Source: Bacteroidia bacterium (GTDB taxonomy: Bacteria > Bacteroidota > Bacteroidia > Bacteroidales > Azobacteroidaceae). From it: 22,926 nt of DNA. Location of the stretch: the NCBI GenBank assembly GCA_025996895.1, contig BNTW01000047.1, forward strand, positions 1 to 22,926, given 5' to 3'. This document shows, piece after piece, positions 6,504 to 15,884 of the stretch. Under the pieces are notes generated by a model, which did no database searches, was not told where the DNA came from, and saw only the letters and a list, made by a program, of their open reading frames with translations. How positions within the stretch are numbered: position 1 is the stretch's first letter; every line of letters begins with the position of its first letter. Both the position numbers and the translations under genes were made by a program.

Positions 6504-6596
6504 AGGGAACGCGGATTACGCAGATAGCGCAGATTTCCGCAGAAAGAATAAAAAAAATCCGCGTTATCTGCGTAATCCGCGTAATCCGCGTTCCCC
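6504..6596. repeat. Right palindromic block of the leuC-leuD cassette
   Basis: The left arm 6505-6534 matches the reverse complement of 6557-6596 at 28 of 30 positions once one extra 9-base unit in the right arm is skipped. Units read (acgcggatt)(acgcggatt)(acgcagata)(acgcggat). The right end atccgcgttcccc is 14 bases before the leuD start, so the hairpin lies in the leader of leuD. Confidence 0.88.
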
Positions 6597-6610
6597 AAAA
6601 ACAAAGTAAA

Positions 6611-7216
6611 ATGGAAAAATTCATACCATTAACAAGTACGGTCGTTCCACTTCCGATAGAGAATGTGGACACCGACCAAATCATCCCCGCCCGCTTTTTG
6701 AAAGCGACCGACAAAAACGGTTTCGGCGACAACCTGTTTGCCGATTGGCGTTACAACAAAGACGGCAGCAAGAAAGCAGACTTCGTGCTGAACAACCCGA
6801 CCTACGCTTCGACTTCGCTCAGCGACCGTTCTATTCTCGTAGGTGGTAAAAATTTCGGCTCGGGCAGCAGCCGCGAACACGCCGCGTGGGCGATTGCGGG
6901 CTACGGCTTCAAAGTCGTGGTGTCGAGTTTCTTCGCCGACATTTTTAAGAACAACGCGATGAACAACGGCGTATTGCCCGTTGTGGTAAGCGAGGCGTTT
7001 TTGGCAGAAATTTTTGCCGAAATCAACAAAAATCCGAACATCACGCTGACTGTTGATTTGGAAAAGCAAACGCTCACCAACAACGCCACCGGAAAATCGG
7101 AAAACTTTGCCATCAACTCCTACAAAAAAGAATGCTTTTTGCAGGGATTTGATGATATTGATTATCTATTGAGTAAAAAGGACAATATAGAAAAATACGA
7201 AAAATTGAGAGTATGA
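6611..7216 (+). CDS. leuD: 3-isopropylmalate dehydratase, small subunit
   Basis: LeuD provides the swivelling domain that completes the isopropylmalate isomerase with LeuC. The 201-residue length is normal. Visible hallmarks are [14 protein letters not shown] near the N-terminus and [17 protein letters not shown], the substrate-binding loop. The start [11 protein letters not shown] is typical. Its ATG lies 14 bases after the right palindromic block, and its stop overlaps the next start as ATGA (7213-7216), indicating translational coupling with the synthase gene. Placement of a long palindrome in the leader could affect expression relative to leuC. Confidence 0.97.
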   Translation: MEKFIPLTSTVVPLPIENVDTDQIIPARFLKATDKNGFGDNLFADWRYNKDGSKKADFVLNNPTYASTSLSDRSILVGGKNFGSGSSREHAAWAIAGYGFKVVVSSFFADIFKNNAMNNGVLPVVVSEAFLAEIFAEINKNPNITLTVDLEKQTLTNNATGKSENFAINSYKKECFLQGFDDIDYLLSKKDNIEKYEKLRV

Positions 7217-8721
7217 TAGAGATAATGGATACTACCCTGCGCGACGGCGAGCAGACTTCGGGTGTGTCGTTTGCTGCTACAGAAAAGCTGCATATTGCGC
7301 GTTTGCTGATTGAAGATTTAAACGTGGATAGGCTGGAAATCGCTTCGGCCAAGGTGTCGGAAGGCGAATTTGAAACAGCCAAACGGATTAATCGCTGGGC
7401 TTCGTCGGCCGGACATTTGGAACGGATAGAAGTGTTAGGTTTTGTCGATGACGAACTTTCGCTGAATTGGGTAAAAACCGCCGGTGGAAAAGTCATGAAT
7501 TTGCTGTGCAAGGGATCGTTGAAGCACTGTAAGGAACAATTGCGGAAAACGCCCGAACAACACTTGGCGGACATTCTGAATGTGCTGGAAAAAGCAAAAA
7601 AAATGAATATTTCCATTAATATTTATCTCGAAGACTGGTCGAACGGAATGCTCAATTCGCCCGATTATGTTTTCTATCTCATGGATAATCTGAAAGATAA
7701 GAAGATTAAACGGTTTATATTACCCGACACGTTAGGCATTTTAAATCCCATTAATACCGGCGAATTTTGCCGGACAATGATTGAAAAATATCCTACTCTT
7801 CACTTTGATTTTCATGCGCACAACGATTATGATTTGGCGGTGGGCAATGTTTTCTCAGCCGTTCAGGCAGGTATTCAGGGCATTCACACTACGACTAACG
7901 GCTTAGGTGAGCGCGCGGGAAATGCACCGTTGGCCAGTGTAATTGCGATGTTGCACGACCAGCTGAAATTGCAAACCAACATCGTGGAAAACAACCTGAA
8001 CGTAGTCAGCCGAATAGTAGAATCCTATTCGGGTATTCGCATTCCCAACAATCAGCCGGTTATCGGCGACAGTGTTTTTACGCAATGCGCGGGCATTCAC
8101 GCCGACGGTGACAACAAAAACAAGCTGTATTACAACGATTTGCTTCCCGAACGCTTTGGACGCGCCCGCGAATACGCACTCGGCAAAACATCAGGAAAAT
8201 CCAACATCAAAAAAAATTTGGAAGCGATGAGTATCGAACTCGATGAAGTTTCCATGAAAAAACTCACCGACCGCATTATTGAGTTGGGCGATAAAAAAGA
8301 AATCGTTACACAAGACGATTTACCTTATATTATATCCGACGTTCTGCATACCGAAAATATGGATAAAATACGGATACTCAACTATTCGCTGTCGCTGACG
8401 CAGGGACTTCGTCCGACGGCGACGGTACGTATCGAAATTGACGGAAAAGAATACGAACAAACTGCGCCGGGCGACGGACAATATCACGCTTTTTCTAAAG
8501 CGTTGTGGAAAATCTACACGCATTTGGACAAGTCCAAACCCACGTTGAAGGATTATAATGTTTTCATTCCGACCGGCGGACGCACCGACGCTTTGGTACA
8601 GACAACAATTACTTGGAATTTCAACGGGAAAGACTTCAAAACGCGAGGACTGGACGTCGACCAAACCAGTGCAGCCATTAAGGCGACAGTGAAAATGTTG
8701 AACATGATCGAAAACATGTAA
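7213..8721 (+). CDS. 2-isopropylmalate / (R)-citramalate synthase family enzyme
   Basis: This 502-residue enzyme belongs to the LeuA/CimA family that condenses acetyl-CoA with a 2-oxoacid. The N-terminal TIM barrel shows [13 protein letters not shown] (Arg10, Asp11) and the metal site His201-x-His203-Asn204 in HAHND, plus [12 protein letters not shown]. The C-terminal ~130 residues form the allosteric regulatory domain ([32 protein letters not shown]). Sequence alone does not decide between 2-oxoisovalerate (leucine) and pyruvate (citramalate, isoleucine). Bacteroidales commonly have such a second synthase beside leuCD. Coupled to leuD by an ATGA overlap; ribD follows nine bases after its stop. 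No leuB is present here. Confidence 0.85.
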   Translation: MIEIMDTTLRDGEQTSGVSFAATEKLHIARLLIEDLNVDRLEIASAKVSEGEFETAKRINRWASSAGHLERIEVLGFVDDELSLNWVKTAGGKVMNLLCKGSLKHCKEQLRKTPEQHLADILNVLEKAKKMNISINIYLEDWSNGMLNSPDYVFYLMDNLKDKKIKRFILPDTLGILNPINTGEFCRTMIEKYPTLHFDFHAHNDYDLAVGNVFSAVQAGIQGIHTTTNGLGERAGNAPLASVIAMLHDQLKLQTNIVENNLNVVSRIVESYSGIRIPNNQPVIGDSVFTQCAGIHADGDNKNKLYYNDLLPERFGRAREYALGKTSGKSNIKKNLEAMSIELDEVSMKKLTDRIIELGDKKEIVTQDDLPYIISDVLHTENMDKIRILNYSLSLTQGLRPTATVRIEIDGKEYEQTAPGDGQYHAFSKALWKIYTHLDKSKPTLKDYNVFIPTGGRTDALVQTTITWNFNGKDFKTRGLDVDQTSAAIKATVKMLNMIENM

Positions 8722-8729
8722 AAAAAGTG

Positions 8730-9650
8730 ATGGTCGAAGAAAAATACATGCACCGCTGTCTGGAATTAGCCCGCAAAGGAAGCGGTTTTGTCGCGCCCAA
8801 TCCGATGGTAGGCGCGGTGATTGTGCATGACGGAAAAATTATCAGCGAAGGATTTCACCGGAAATGGGGTGAAGCCCACGCCGAAGTCCACGCACTCGCG
8901 TCTGTGCGCCAACCCGAAAAATTAAAAAATTCGACTTTGTACGTCAATCTCGAGCCCTGTTCGCATTACGGAAAAACACCGCCCTGCGCCGAATTGATTA
9001 TCGAAAAACAAATTCCACGCGTGGTGATTGGGCAAACCGACCCTTTTCCGGAAGTTTCAGGACGAGGAATACGAATGCTGCAAAACGCAGGAATAGAAGT
9101 TGTTACCGATGTTTTGAAAGAAGAATGTGAAACCTTAAACAAGCGTTTTCTGACTTTTGTTCGAAAAAAACGTCCGTACATTCTTTTAAAATGGGCACAG
9201 TCGGCCGACGGATTTATGGATAAAATCCGGGAAATCGGCGACGGACAACTGCCGGTGAAGTTTTCAGATGATTTTACACAGGTGTTAGTGCATAAAATGC
9301 GGGCGGAAGAAGCGGCCATCACGGTCGGCCGGCGAACGGAACAGTTAGACCGCCCGCAACTGAATGTACGCTATTGGCAAGGCAATAATCCGAAAATAAT
9401 CCGGCTTGAAAGCACAAAAACGTTGGCCGGACAGATGGAAGAATTGCACCGACAGGGCATTCAATCGTTGATTGTAGAAGGCGGTGCAACACTTTTGTAC
9501 AGTTTTTTGGAACAACGCCTGTGGGACGAAATGCAAATCGAAGTCAGTCAGCTGTGTTTAGGCAACGGAGTGAAAGCCCCAACCGCTTCCGGCGTTTTGA
9601 TAAATGTTCAAAAATGCAAAAAATCTACGATTTTGTTCTATAAGCCCTAA
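8730..9650 (+). CDS. ribD: Bifunctional riboflavin biosynthesis deaminase/reductase RibD
   Basis: RibD deaminates and then reduces the pyrimidine intermediate of riboflavin synthesis. The N-terminal deaminase domain has the zinc ligands His50 (HAE, with catalytic Glu52), Cys77 and Cys86 in PCSHYGKTPPC. The C-terminal reductase domain starts near 150 (LLKWAQSADGF) and includes HKMRAEEAAITVGRRT and LIVEGGATLLYSF. At 306 residues it is shorter than the usual ~340-370: between NPKIIRLE (~225) and EELHRQGIQ (~240) about 35-40 residues seem to be missing compared with homologues I recall. The reductase step might be affected. ATG at 8730 is preferred to the GTG at 8727. Confidence 0.93.
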   Translation: MVEEKYMHRCLELARKGSGFVAPNPMVGAVIVHDGKIISEGFHRKWGEAHAEVHALASVRQPEKLKNSTLYVNLEPCSHYGKTPPCAELIIEKQIPRVVIGQTDPFPEVSGRGIRMLQNAGIEVVTDVLKEECETLNKRFLTFVRKKRPYILLKWAQSADGFMDKIREIGDGQLPVKFSDDFTQVLVHKMRAEEAAITVGRRTEQLDRPQLNVRYWQGNNPKIIRLESTKTLAGQMEELHRQGIQSLIVEGGATLLYSFLEQRLWDEMQIEVSQLCLGNGVKAPTASGVLINVQKCKKSTILFYKP

Positions 9651-9699
9651 AAATTTATAAATATCGGGAAAACATGACCGTTTAATTCAAAAATGTTTC

Positions 9700-9707
9700 T
9701 ACTTTTG
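9700..9707 (+). promoter_or_regulatory. Bacteroidota -7 promoter box (TACTTTTG)
   Basis: TACTTTTG exactly fits TAnnTTTG and is followed by gcac, typical of start regions in this phylum. The -33 side (around 9678-9683, cgttt) is weak. Transcription would start near 9713, so the lipoprotein start must be ATG 9732 and not 9693. This is the likely promoter of the envelope-gene run. Confidence 0.65.
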
Positions 9708-9731
9708 CACATTAAAAGTTTTAGATTGAAA

Positions 9732-11072
9732 ATGCATATTAAAACCGGTTTATTTGTTGGGCTATGCTCCTTGTTATTGGCAGGACTTACGGCTTGTATT
9801 GGTGGAACAGAAGAAGAGAGTTTAATTGTCTCAAAAGATGCTCAATTAGTTACGTTCAGTTTGTCGCACGACTCCATTCCTGAGTTGGCAAAAGCGAAAT
9901 TCACCATCGACCAAGTGGATTCGCGGGTATATAATCATGATTCTTTGCCTTTTTTGACGGATTTGACGAAATTTCCCCGTGTGAAAGTTACCTACACGAG
10001 CGGTGCGGGCGTTTCCAATCTCTTTATTAACGACAGTACAAGTATTAATTCCGGCGACTCGATTGATATTTCGATAATGAAGGCTTTTATTGTGAAGGCT
10101 TTGGACAAAATAGCAAAAAAAACATATAATTTTTCAGTCAATGTACATCAAATTGATCCCGATTCGGTGCAATATTCGCAGGTTGTTTCGGAGAGTAGTT
10201 TTGCCCCTATGGAAAATAAAACTTTTCTTATTGACGGCAAATTCTACTTATTTGAAAACAATATGATGTTACATTGCACAACCGACATGAAACAATGGCA
10301 ACATTTTGCAATGGAAAAAGTTCGAATTAATCCAGATTTTTTCCAAAATCTGCAAGCAAGTGAAGAAGGTTTTTATTCGGCTGTTGGCGGAGAATTATAT
10401 GCGGCTAACGTAAACGAAACAACAGGAATTTCCGCGTGGGAAACAATCGCTGCCGAATATCCTGTAAAAGCCGTTTTAGGATATTTGTATCCGACTGAGT
10501 ATGATGGGAAAATATTCAATGAAGGCGGTTTGTCTTTGATTGTAGAAAAAGACGGCGTGAATATTTTTGCTTTTATTAAAGCATCGGATATTGTTACCGG
10601 AATTACAGCTAAACCGTTGAATTTCAAGTATGGACAAGCCGTTCCGGCGAATTTCCCGCTTTCCGGTTTTTCGGTATTGCACAATAAATCGGTGTTACTG
10701 AATAAAATCACGATCATCGGCAGTTCATCTTGGACAACCGAAGACGGCTTGTATTGGGTGGAACTGAGCGGTAATCCGCAGGGAGCTTTACCGTCCATCA
10801 CCAGCGGAACAGCGTTTTTATATAACAACGAAATCTGGTTTTTCGGCGGAAAAACCGGTGAAGAATATAACAAAGAAGTGTATTATTCGTTAGACGGCGG
10901 TTTGGTTTGGAAAAACAAGGAACCAAAGGCGCAAGCACCCGAAGAGTTTCCTTTCCGCGAGGATGCGTCTATTGTGACGGATAAGGAAGGAAAATATTTC
11001 TACATTATCGGTGGCAAAGATCAGGCCGGTATTTGGAAAGGAGTGTTAAATTCGCGGTTGTTTGGAGATTAA
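9732..11072 (+). CDS. DUF6242 domain lipoprotein
   Basis: The 446-residue precursor has a lipoprotein signal peptide ending in the lipobox LTAC with Cys22, followed by IGGTEEES. The N-terminal domain (~35-150) carries LVTFSLSHDSIPEL, FTIDQVDSRVYNHDSLPF and VNVHQIDPDSV, which I associate with the DUF6242 family of Bacteroidales. The C-terminal ~290 residues look like a kelch/sialidase-type beta-propeller, with repeats such as SGTAFLYNNEIWFFGG and YFYIIGGKD. It is expected to sit in the outer-membrane or periplasmic face; function unknown. The upstream ATG at 9693 overlaps the promoter and would bury the signal peptide, so 9732 is chosen. The gene sits next to porG/uppS/bamA, suggesting an envelope role. 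Confidence 0.8.
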   Translation: MHIKTGLFVGLCSLLLAGLTACIGGTEEESLIVSKDAQLVTFSLSHDSIPELAKAKFTIDQVDSRVYNHDSLPFLTDLTKFPRVKVTYTSGAGVSNLFINDSTSINSGDSIDISIMKAFIVKALDKIAKKTYNFSVNVHQIDPDSVQYSQVVSESSFAPMENKTFLIDGKFYLFENNMMLHCTTDMKQWQHFAMEKVRINPDFFQNLQASEEGFYSAVGGELYAANVNETTGISAWETIAAEYPVKAVLGYLYPTEYDGKIFNEGGLSLIVEKDGVNIFAFIKASDIVTGITAKPLNFKYGQAVPANFPLSGFSVLHNKSVLLNKITIIGSSSWTTEDGLYWVELSGNPQGALPSITSGTAFLYNNEIWFFGGKTGEEYNKEVYYSLDGGLVWKNKEPKAQAPEEFPFREDASIVTDKEGKYFYIIGGKDQAGIWKGVLNSRLFGD

Positions 11073-11135
11073 TATTGTGTTGAGGATATACTTTTAGAGC
11101 GATTTTCGCGTTTTATTAAGATAAGGAAAAGGCGT

Positions 11136-11825
11136 ATGAAATCAGCTTTTAAATGGTTAATCCTCTTTATGATAGTCGGCAGGGCAACAGTGGTTGCCCA
11201 AGAATACAGATATGAAATCGGTGGAATGGCGGGAATGTCCATGTATTTGGGCGACGCCAACCAGACTTCACTCTTTCAGGGGTGGAATCCGGCGGCGGGT
11301 GTGGTTTTTCGGAACAACCTCAATTTTCGGTGGGCATTCAAAGCGGATTTGCTCATGGGAAAAATTACGGGTGACACGAAAAATACGGAAAATGTCTTTC
11401 CCGGACATGCACAAACGGCTTTCAGCCGAACATTCGTGGAATTGGGCGGACAGATAGAATTTAATTTTCTGCCCTACAGTGACAAGTTTGCATATCTGAA
11501 TACGAGTAAAATTTCTCCCTATCTGCTGGTAGGCTTGGGTTTAACTCTCGCGCCGGGTGGAAATAAGACTTTTTTCGGAATTCATTTTCCGATTGGGCTG
11601 GGAGTAAAATATAAAATAAGAAATCGGTTGAACTTGGGAGTAGAATACACCATACATCGGTTGTTGGGTGATGCATTCGACAGTCCCAATTCGGAAGGAT
11701 TTAATTTGGATAACCCTTATCAAATTCACAGCGGTTTGTTTAAAAATAAAGACGGATACAACACATTACTATTTTCCATCACTTGGGAATTCGGATTGAG
11801 AGACGGAAGATGTATAACAAATTAA
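11136..11825 (+). CDS. PorG-like outer-membrane protein (DUF6089)
   Basis: The 229-residue precursor begins with a signal peptide (to about VVAQ, residue 22) and continues as alternating beta-strands ([57 protein letters not shown]), typical of a small eight-to-ten-stranded barrel ending [11 protein letters not shown]. The family includes PorG, a type IX secretion component in Porphyromonas gingivalis that is encoded just before uppS and bamA, the same position as here. Many members occur in species without type IX secretion, so this role is only suggested. The stop overlaps the uppS start as TAATG. Confidence 0.82.
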   Translation: MKSAFKWLILFMIVGRATVVAQEYRYEIGGMAGMSMYLGDANQTSLFQGWNPAAGVVFRNNLNFRWAFKADLLMGKITGDTKNTENVFPGHAQTAFSRTFVELGGQIEFNFLPYSDKFAYLNTSKISPYLLVGLGLTLAPGGNKTFFGIHFPIGLGVKYKIRNRLNLGVEYTIHRLLGDAFDSPNSEGFNLDNPYQIHSGLFKNKDGYNTLLFSITWEFGLRDGRCITN

Positions 11826-12589
11826 TGGAAGAGCAAATAGCAAATCGGTTGAGCCAAATAGACAAGGCACGCGTTCCGCGCCACATTGTCGTCATTATGG
11901 ACGGTAACGGACGTTGGGCGCAAAAAAACGGGATGGACAGGTATTTCGGACATCAGGAAGGTGTCGTTTCGCTGCATAAAATGGTGGAAACCGCCGGCGA
12001 TTTGGGCGTGCAATACTTGACGGCTTATACGTTTTCGACCGAAAATTGGAAGCGTCCGCAAGAAGAAGTCGATGCACTTATGGCGTTGGTTGTGATTGCG
12101 ATTGAACGCGAAACGCCCGGACTAATGAAAAACAACGTACGTCTGCTGGCTATCGGCGATATCGACCGCTTACCGCAAGACACGCGAAACAGCCTGCAAG
12201 CCTGCATAAACGCCACGAGCAAAAATACCGGTTTGACGTTTATCATTGCGTTAAGCTATTCGGCGCGCTGGGAAATTACAGAAATGGTGAAAGCCGTTGC
12301 ACAGGAAGTAAAAGCCGGAGAATTAGCTGTCGAAGACATTACGGAAGACGTGGTTTCCGCTCACTTGACCACTGCCGGCATTCCCGACCCCGATTTACTA
12401 ATTCGTACAGGCGGCGAACACCGTATCAGTAATTACTTGCTGTGGCAGTTGGCTTATTCCGAATTATATTTTTCCGATGTTTATTGGCCTGAATTTCGGG
12501 AAGAACATTTATACGAAGCCATATTGGATTATCAAAAAAGAGAAAGACGGTTTGGCAAGACCGGCGAACAAATAAAATTAAACAAATAA
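11825..12589 (+). CDS. uppS: Isoprenyl transferase (undecaprenyl diphosphate synthase)
   Basis: UppS extends farnesyl diphosphate with isopentenyl units to make the undecaprenyl carrier used for peptidoglycan and surface glycans. The 254-residue protein has [12 protein letters not shown] with catalytic Asp26, the FSTENWKRP motif, and the C-terminal [16 protein letters not shown] substrate motif. ATG 11825 forms a TAATG overlap with the porG-like stop; in-frame alternatives at 11810 (ATG) and 11783 (TTG) lie inside the upstream gene and add non-conserved residues. bamA follows after five bases, so the genes are likely one operon. Confidence 0.96.
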   Translation: MEEQIANRLSQIDKARVPRHIVVIMDGNGRWAQKNGMDRYFGHQEGVVSLHKMVETAGDLGVQYLTAYTFSTENWKRPQEEVDALMALVVIAIERETPGLMKNNVRLLAIGDIDRLPQDTRNSLQACINATSKNTGLTFIIALSYSARWEITEMVKAVAQEVKAGELAVEDITEDVVSAHLTTAGIPDPDLLIRTGGEHRISNYLLWQLAYSELYFSDVYWPEFREEHLYEAILDYQKRERRFGKTGEQIKLNK

Positions 12590-12594
12590 AGCAA

Positions 12595-15258
12595 ATGAGA
12601 ATAACACATCTTTGGACACTACTTTTATTTTTCTCGTTTTTCCTGTTTATTCCGCTCAAATCGACGGCTCAAGACATAGAGGTTCATACCGATACGCTGC
12701 CGGTCATTTCTTACACGTTGAACGATAACGACCAAAAATACACCATTGCAGGCATAACCGTTAAAGGTGTAGAAAGTTATGGATACGAAGATTATATCCT
12801 GATTGGGATTTCGGGACTGTCCGTAGGCGATAAAGTGAGCATTCCGGGTAGTGAAATTTCGACGGCAGTACGGAATTTTTGGAAACACGGCTTGTTTTCC
12901 GATGTAGGAATTGCAGCGACCAAACAGACAGTCGACAGTGTTTGGCTGGAATTTCGGTTGAAGCCCAACTACCTGATTTCCAATATCCAATTTACCGGCG
13001 TGAAAAAAAGCGAACGCGAAGATTTGGAAGGAAAAATCGGCATGGCACGTGGTTCTCAATTGACTCCGAACTTGATAAACCGCGCTAAAAAGCGTGTAAA
13101 GGAATATTTTGACGAGAAAGGTTTCAGTAATGCTGAAATCAAAATCCAACAACACAACGATATTGCCAACGAAGGAAAAGTGATTTTGGATATTAACGTA
13201 GATAAAAATGCCAAGACGAAAATCCACCGCATTTACATCAATGGAAACGAACGGCTGTCGGACTACGAATTGAAAAACGCCATGAAAAAAACGAATGAAG
13301 GTTTTTCGCTGAAAGACCATTTTAAGTTGAGTTGGCGCAAGTTGTTCAGTACCAAGAAATACATTAAAGAAGAATACAAAAAAGACTTGGATAATTTGAT
13401 ACAGAAATATAACGAAAAAGGCTATCGCGATGCTTATTTGATTTCCGACAGTGTTGCACCGATCGACGACAAGCGCGTGGATATTTATCTGACTGTCGAT
13501 GAAGGCGATAAATATTATGTCCGCAGTATCAAATGGGTGGGAAACACCGAATATTCGTCGGATGGTTTGGATTTTATGCTGAACATGAAGCCGGGCGATG
13601 TGTATAACACCAAGAAATTGAACGACCGCTTGATGGGCGACGACGATGCCGTTTCCAATATGTATTACAACTATGGTTTCATTTTCTCACACATGGATCC
13701 GGTGGAAGTTTATTTGGAAAACGACTCGGTCGATGTGGAAATTCGTGTAACAGAAGGGGTTAAAGCGACTATCAACAAGATTGCGATTAACGGAAACGAC
13801 CGGCTTTACGAGGACATTGTCCGGCGGGAATTAATGACCAAACCCGGACAGTTGTTTAGCAAAGAAGTATTGATGCGCTCGGCGCGCGAAATTGCCCAAA
13901 TGGGTCATTTCGACCCCGAAGCCATGTCGAACGGCTTGGACGTACAGCCCGACCCCGAAGCCGGAACGGTGGACATTAATTACAACTTGGTGTCGAAAGC
14001 CAACGACCAAATCGAATTTTCGGCCGGCTGGGGACAAACCGGCGTGATTGGCCGTTTGAGCTTGAAATTCACCAATTTCTCGTTCAATAATTTAATTCAC
14101 CCCGACACTTACAAAGGCTTAATTCCGCAAGGCGAAGGACAAACGCTGACATTGAGCGGACAAACCAACGGACGCTACTATCAATCGTACAGCATTTCGT
14201 TTCTCGACCCCTGGTTTGGTAAAAAACGACCGAACAGTTTCTCTCTGGGTGCGTACTATATGAAACAAACCGGGATGGAAAGCCGTGCGTACAACAATTA
14301 TTTAATGAACAGCATGTATTATAACCCCTACTCCGGCGGTTATGGCAGTGGATATGGAAACGACTATATGGTTTACGACGAAAACCAATCCATGCAAATC
14401 ATAGGCTTGTCGGCAGGCTACGGCAAACGCTTGAAATGGCCGGACGATTTTTTCACATTGTCGGCCGAATTGTCTTACCAACTTTATATGATGAAAAATT
14501 GGCAGTATTTCGTTGTACAAAACGGTAATGCCAACAGTTTGACGCTCGGACTGACCTTGAGCCGAAATTCGATAGATAATCCTATATATACGCGGCGAGG
14601 ATCAACTTTTTCCCTTTCGGTCAATGCAACCCCACCCTATTCGCTGTTCGACGGTGTGGATTATTCCCGGTTAGCCCAAAACGATCCGAAAATGTTTAAA
14701 TGGGTGGAATATCACAAATGGAAATTGAAAAGCAAGATATTTATTCCGTTGGCAAGTACGGAATCGAACAGTCCGGACAAAGTCAATCGGACGCCCGTGC
14801 TGATGAGCCGTATCGAATACGGATTTGTCGGGACGTATAACAAACACAAATACAATCCGTTTGAAACATTTTATATGGGTGGCGACGGTATGACGGGCTA
14901 TTCGACCATGTATGCCAACGAAATTATCGGCTTGCGCGGCTACGAATCGGGCGCGCTCACTCCGCGTCAGGACGGTTATGCCTATACGCGTCTGGCGTTG
15001 GAATTGCGTTATCCGTTTATGCTGGAGCAAACCTCCACGATTTACGGCTTAGCTTTCGTTGAAGCCGGAAATGCCTGGTCGAACATTAAATATTTCAATC
15101 CGTTCGATTTGAAGCGGTCGGCAGGGGTCGGCGTGCGTATCATGCTGCCGATGATCGGTTTAATGGGGATTGACTGGGCGTATGGATTTGACGCGCCTTA
15201 TCCGGGTCAAAAAGTGTCCGGATCGCAAATACATTTTATTTTAGGACAAGAATTTTAA
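12595..15258 (+). CDS. bamA: Outer-membrane protein assembly factor BamA
   Basis: BamA inserts beta-barrel proteins into the outer membrane. The 887-residue precursor has a signal peptide (MRITHLWTLLLFFSF to about TAQ, residue 26), then a series of POTRA domains (~50-430; for example RIYINGNERLSDYEL, YVRSIKWVGNTEYSS, INKIAINGNDRLYED), and a C-terminal 16-strand barrel (~470-887). The conserved loop-6 motif appears as GLRGYE near residue 780, and the protein ends in Phe, the barrel-assembly signature. A Gly/Tyr-rich loop (~580-595) is an exposed-loop feature. Length is normal for Bacteroidales. It is followed after 15 bases by the first skp gene, whose product chaperones BamA clients. Confidence 0.96.
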   Translation: MRITHLWTLLLFFSFFLFIPLKSTAQDIEVHTDTLPVISYTLNDNDQKYTIAGITVKGVESYGYEDYILIGISGLSVGDKVSIPGSEISTAVRNFWKHGLFSDVGIAATKQTVDSVWLEFRLKPNYLISNIQFTGVKKSEREDLEGKIGMARGSQLTPNLINRAKKRVKEYFDEKGFSNAEIKIQQHNDIANEGKVILDINVDKNAKTKIHRIYINGNERLSDYELKNAMKKTNEGFSLKDHFKLSWRKLFSTKKYIKEEYKKDLDNLIQKYNEKGYRDAYLISDSVAPIDDKRVDIYLTVDEGDKYYVRSIKWVGNTEYSSDGLDFMLNMKPGDVYNTKKLNDRLMGDDDAVSNMYYNYGFIFSHMDPVEVYLENDSVDVEIRVTEGVKATINKIAINGNDRLYEDIVRRELMTKPGQLFSKEVLMRSAREIAQMGHFDPEAMSNGLDVQPDPEAGTVDINYNLVSKANDQIEFSAGWGQTGVIGRLSLKFTNFSFNNLIHPDTYKGLIPQGEGQTLTLSGQTNGRYYQSYSISFLDPWFGKKRPNSFSLGAYYMKQTGMESRAYNNYLMNSMYYNPYSGGYGSGYGNDYMVYDENQSMQIIGLSAGYGKRLKWPDDFFTLSAELSYQLYMMKNWQYFVVQNGNANSLTLGLTLSRNSIDNPIYTRRGSTFSLSVNATPPYSLFDGVDYSRLAQNDPKMFKWVEYHKWKLKSKIFIPLASTESNSPDKVNRTPVLMSRIEYGFVGTYNKHKYNPFETFYMGGDGMTGYSTMYANEIIGLRGYESGALTPRQDGYAYTRLALELRYPFMLEQTSTIYGLAFVEAGNAWSNIKYFNPFDLKRSAGVGVRIMLPMIGLMGIDWAYGFDAPYPGQKVSGSQIHFILGQEF

Positions 15259-15273
15259 TTAATTATAATCGTT

Positions 15274-15813
15274 ATGAAAAAGTTAATTGGTGGTGCAGTA
15301 ATTTTGAAATTAATCATTGTAGCGGTGTTGGGCATTTGGACGACGACTGCCCATGCGCAAAAATTTGCTTTGATTGACATGGAATATATATTAAAAAATA
15401 TTCCGGCGTATGAAATGGCCAACGAGCAGTTGAGCAATATTTCTAAAAAATGGCAAGCCGAAGTGGAAACCGTTCAACAGGAAGCGCAAAACATGTATAA
15501 AACCTATCAAGCCGATTTGGTCTTCCTTTCGCCTGAAATGAAAACCAAGCGTGAAGCCGAAATTGTGGCGAAAGAACAGGAAGCGCAAGACTTGAAACGG
15601 AAATATTTTGGAACGGACGGCGAATTGTTTAAAAAACGGCAAAGTTTGATTAAGCCCATTCAGGACGAAATCTACAATGCAGTCAAAGAAATTTCGGATG
15701 CCAAAGGTTATTCGGTGGTTATCGACCGCGCTTCGGATATGAGCATGATTTATGCTTCTCCGAAAATCGACATCAGTAATGAAGTATTGACAAAACTCGG
15801 ATATTCAAAATAA
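15274..15813 (+). CDS. OmpH/Skp family periplasmic chaperone (first copy)
   Basis: Skp holds unfolded outer-membrane proteins in the periplasm. The 179-residue precursor has a signal peptide ending AHAQ (residue ~29), then FALIDMEYILKNIPAYEMA, the conserved first strand and helix, a long charged coiled-coil (~50-130), and a closing SVVIDRASDMSMIYASP strand with DISNEVLTKLGY. That order is the OmpH signature. Two adjacent copies after bamA are usual in Bacteroidales. The first copy follows bamA closely and is probably in the same transcript. A gene symbol is withheld because two copies exist. Confidence 0.93.
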   Translation: MKKLIGGAVILKLIIVAVLGIWTTTAHAQKFALIDMEYILKNIPAYEMANEQLSNISKKWQAEVETVQQEAQNMYKTYQADLVFLSPEMKTKREAEIVAKEQEAQDLKRKYFGTDGELFKKRQSLIKPIQDEIYNAVKEISDAKGYSVVIDRASDMSMIYASPKIDISNEVLTKLGYSK

Positions 15814-15818
15814 TTGTG

Positions 15819-15826
15819 TATATTTG
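15819..15826 (+). promoter_or_regulatory. Bacteroidota -7 promoter box (TATATTTG)
   Basis: TATATTTG followed by cacg lies in the 71-base gap between the two skp genes, about 59 bases upstream of the second one. No TTG is found at the ideal -33 distance. It suggests that the second skp and murI can be transcribed separately. Confidence 0.55.
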
Positions 15827-15884
15827 CACGCCGTTTTTGAACGAGTAAAACGGAAAAGAATTGTAATTTTAATAGTAAATAAAA

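Larger units (their letters stand above)
5934..6596. mobile_element. Candidate GxxExxY cassette with 13-bp terminal inverted repeats, inserted between leuC and leuD
   Basis: The 663-bp segment begins ggggaacgcggat (5934-5946) and ends atccgcgttcccc (6584-6596), perfect inverted repeats of 13 bp that continue to 20 bp with two mismatches. Inside are two palindromic blocks and one gene, a GxxExxY nuclease-like ORF. It separates leuC and leuD, which are normally adjacent. No transposase and no obvious target-site duplication are present. A third, partial copy of the repeat at 2873-2911 shows that the repeat is dispersed. Mobility is an inference from structure; the alternative is two independent repeat insertions around a gene acquired separately. 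Confidence 0.6.

Noticed and set aside
6504..6596. Possible CRISPR array from evenly spaced short repeats
   Set aside because: The units are ~9 bases, directly adjacent and palindromic, without unique spacers or cas genes.
6463..6732. Minus-strand ORF reading [12 protein letters not shown] through the repeat
   Set aside because: It is a translation of the 9-bp repeat plus the antisense of leuD; no independent coding signal.
11073..11135. Promoter between the DUF6242 and porG-like genes (tatactttta)
   Set aside because: It lacks the final G of TAnnTTTG and has no -33 box at the right distance.
11783..11824. Earlier uppS starts (TTG 11783, ATG 11810)
   Set aside because: They lie inside the porG-like gene and add non-conserved residues; ATG 11825 gives a TAATG overlap and places Asp26 at the standard position.
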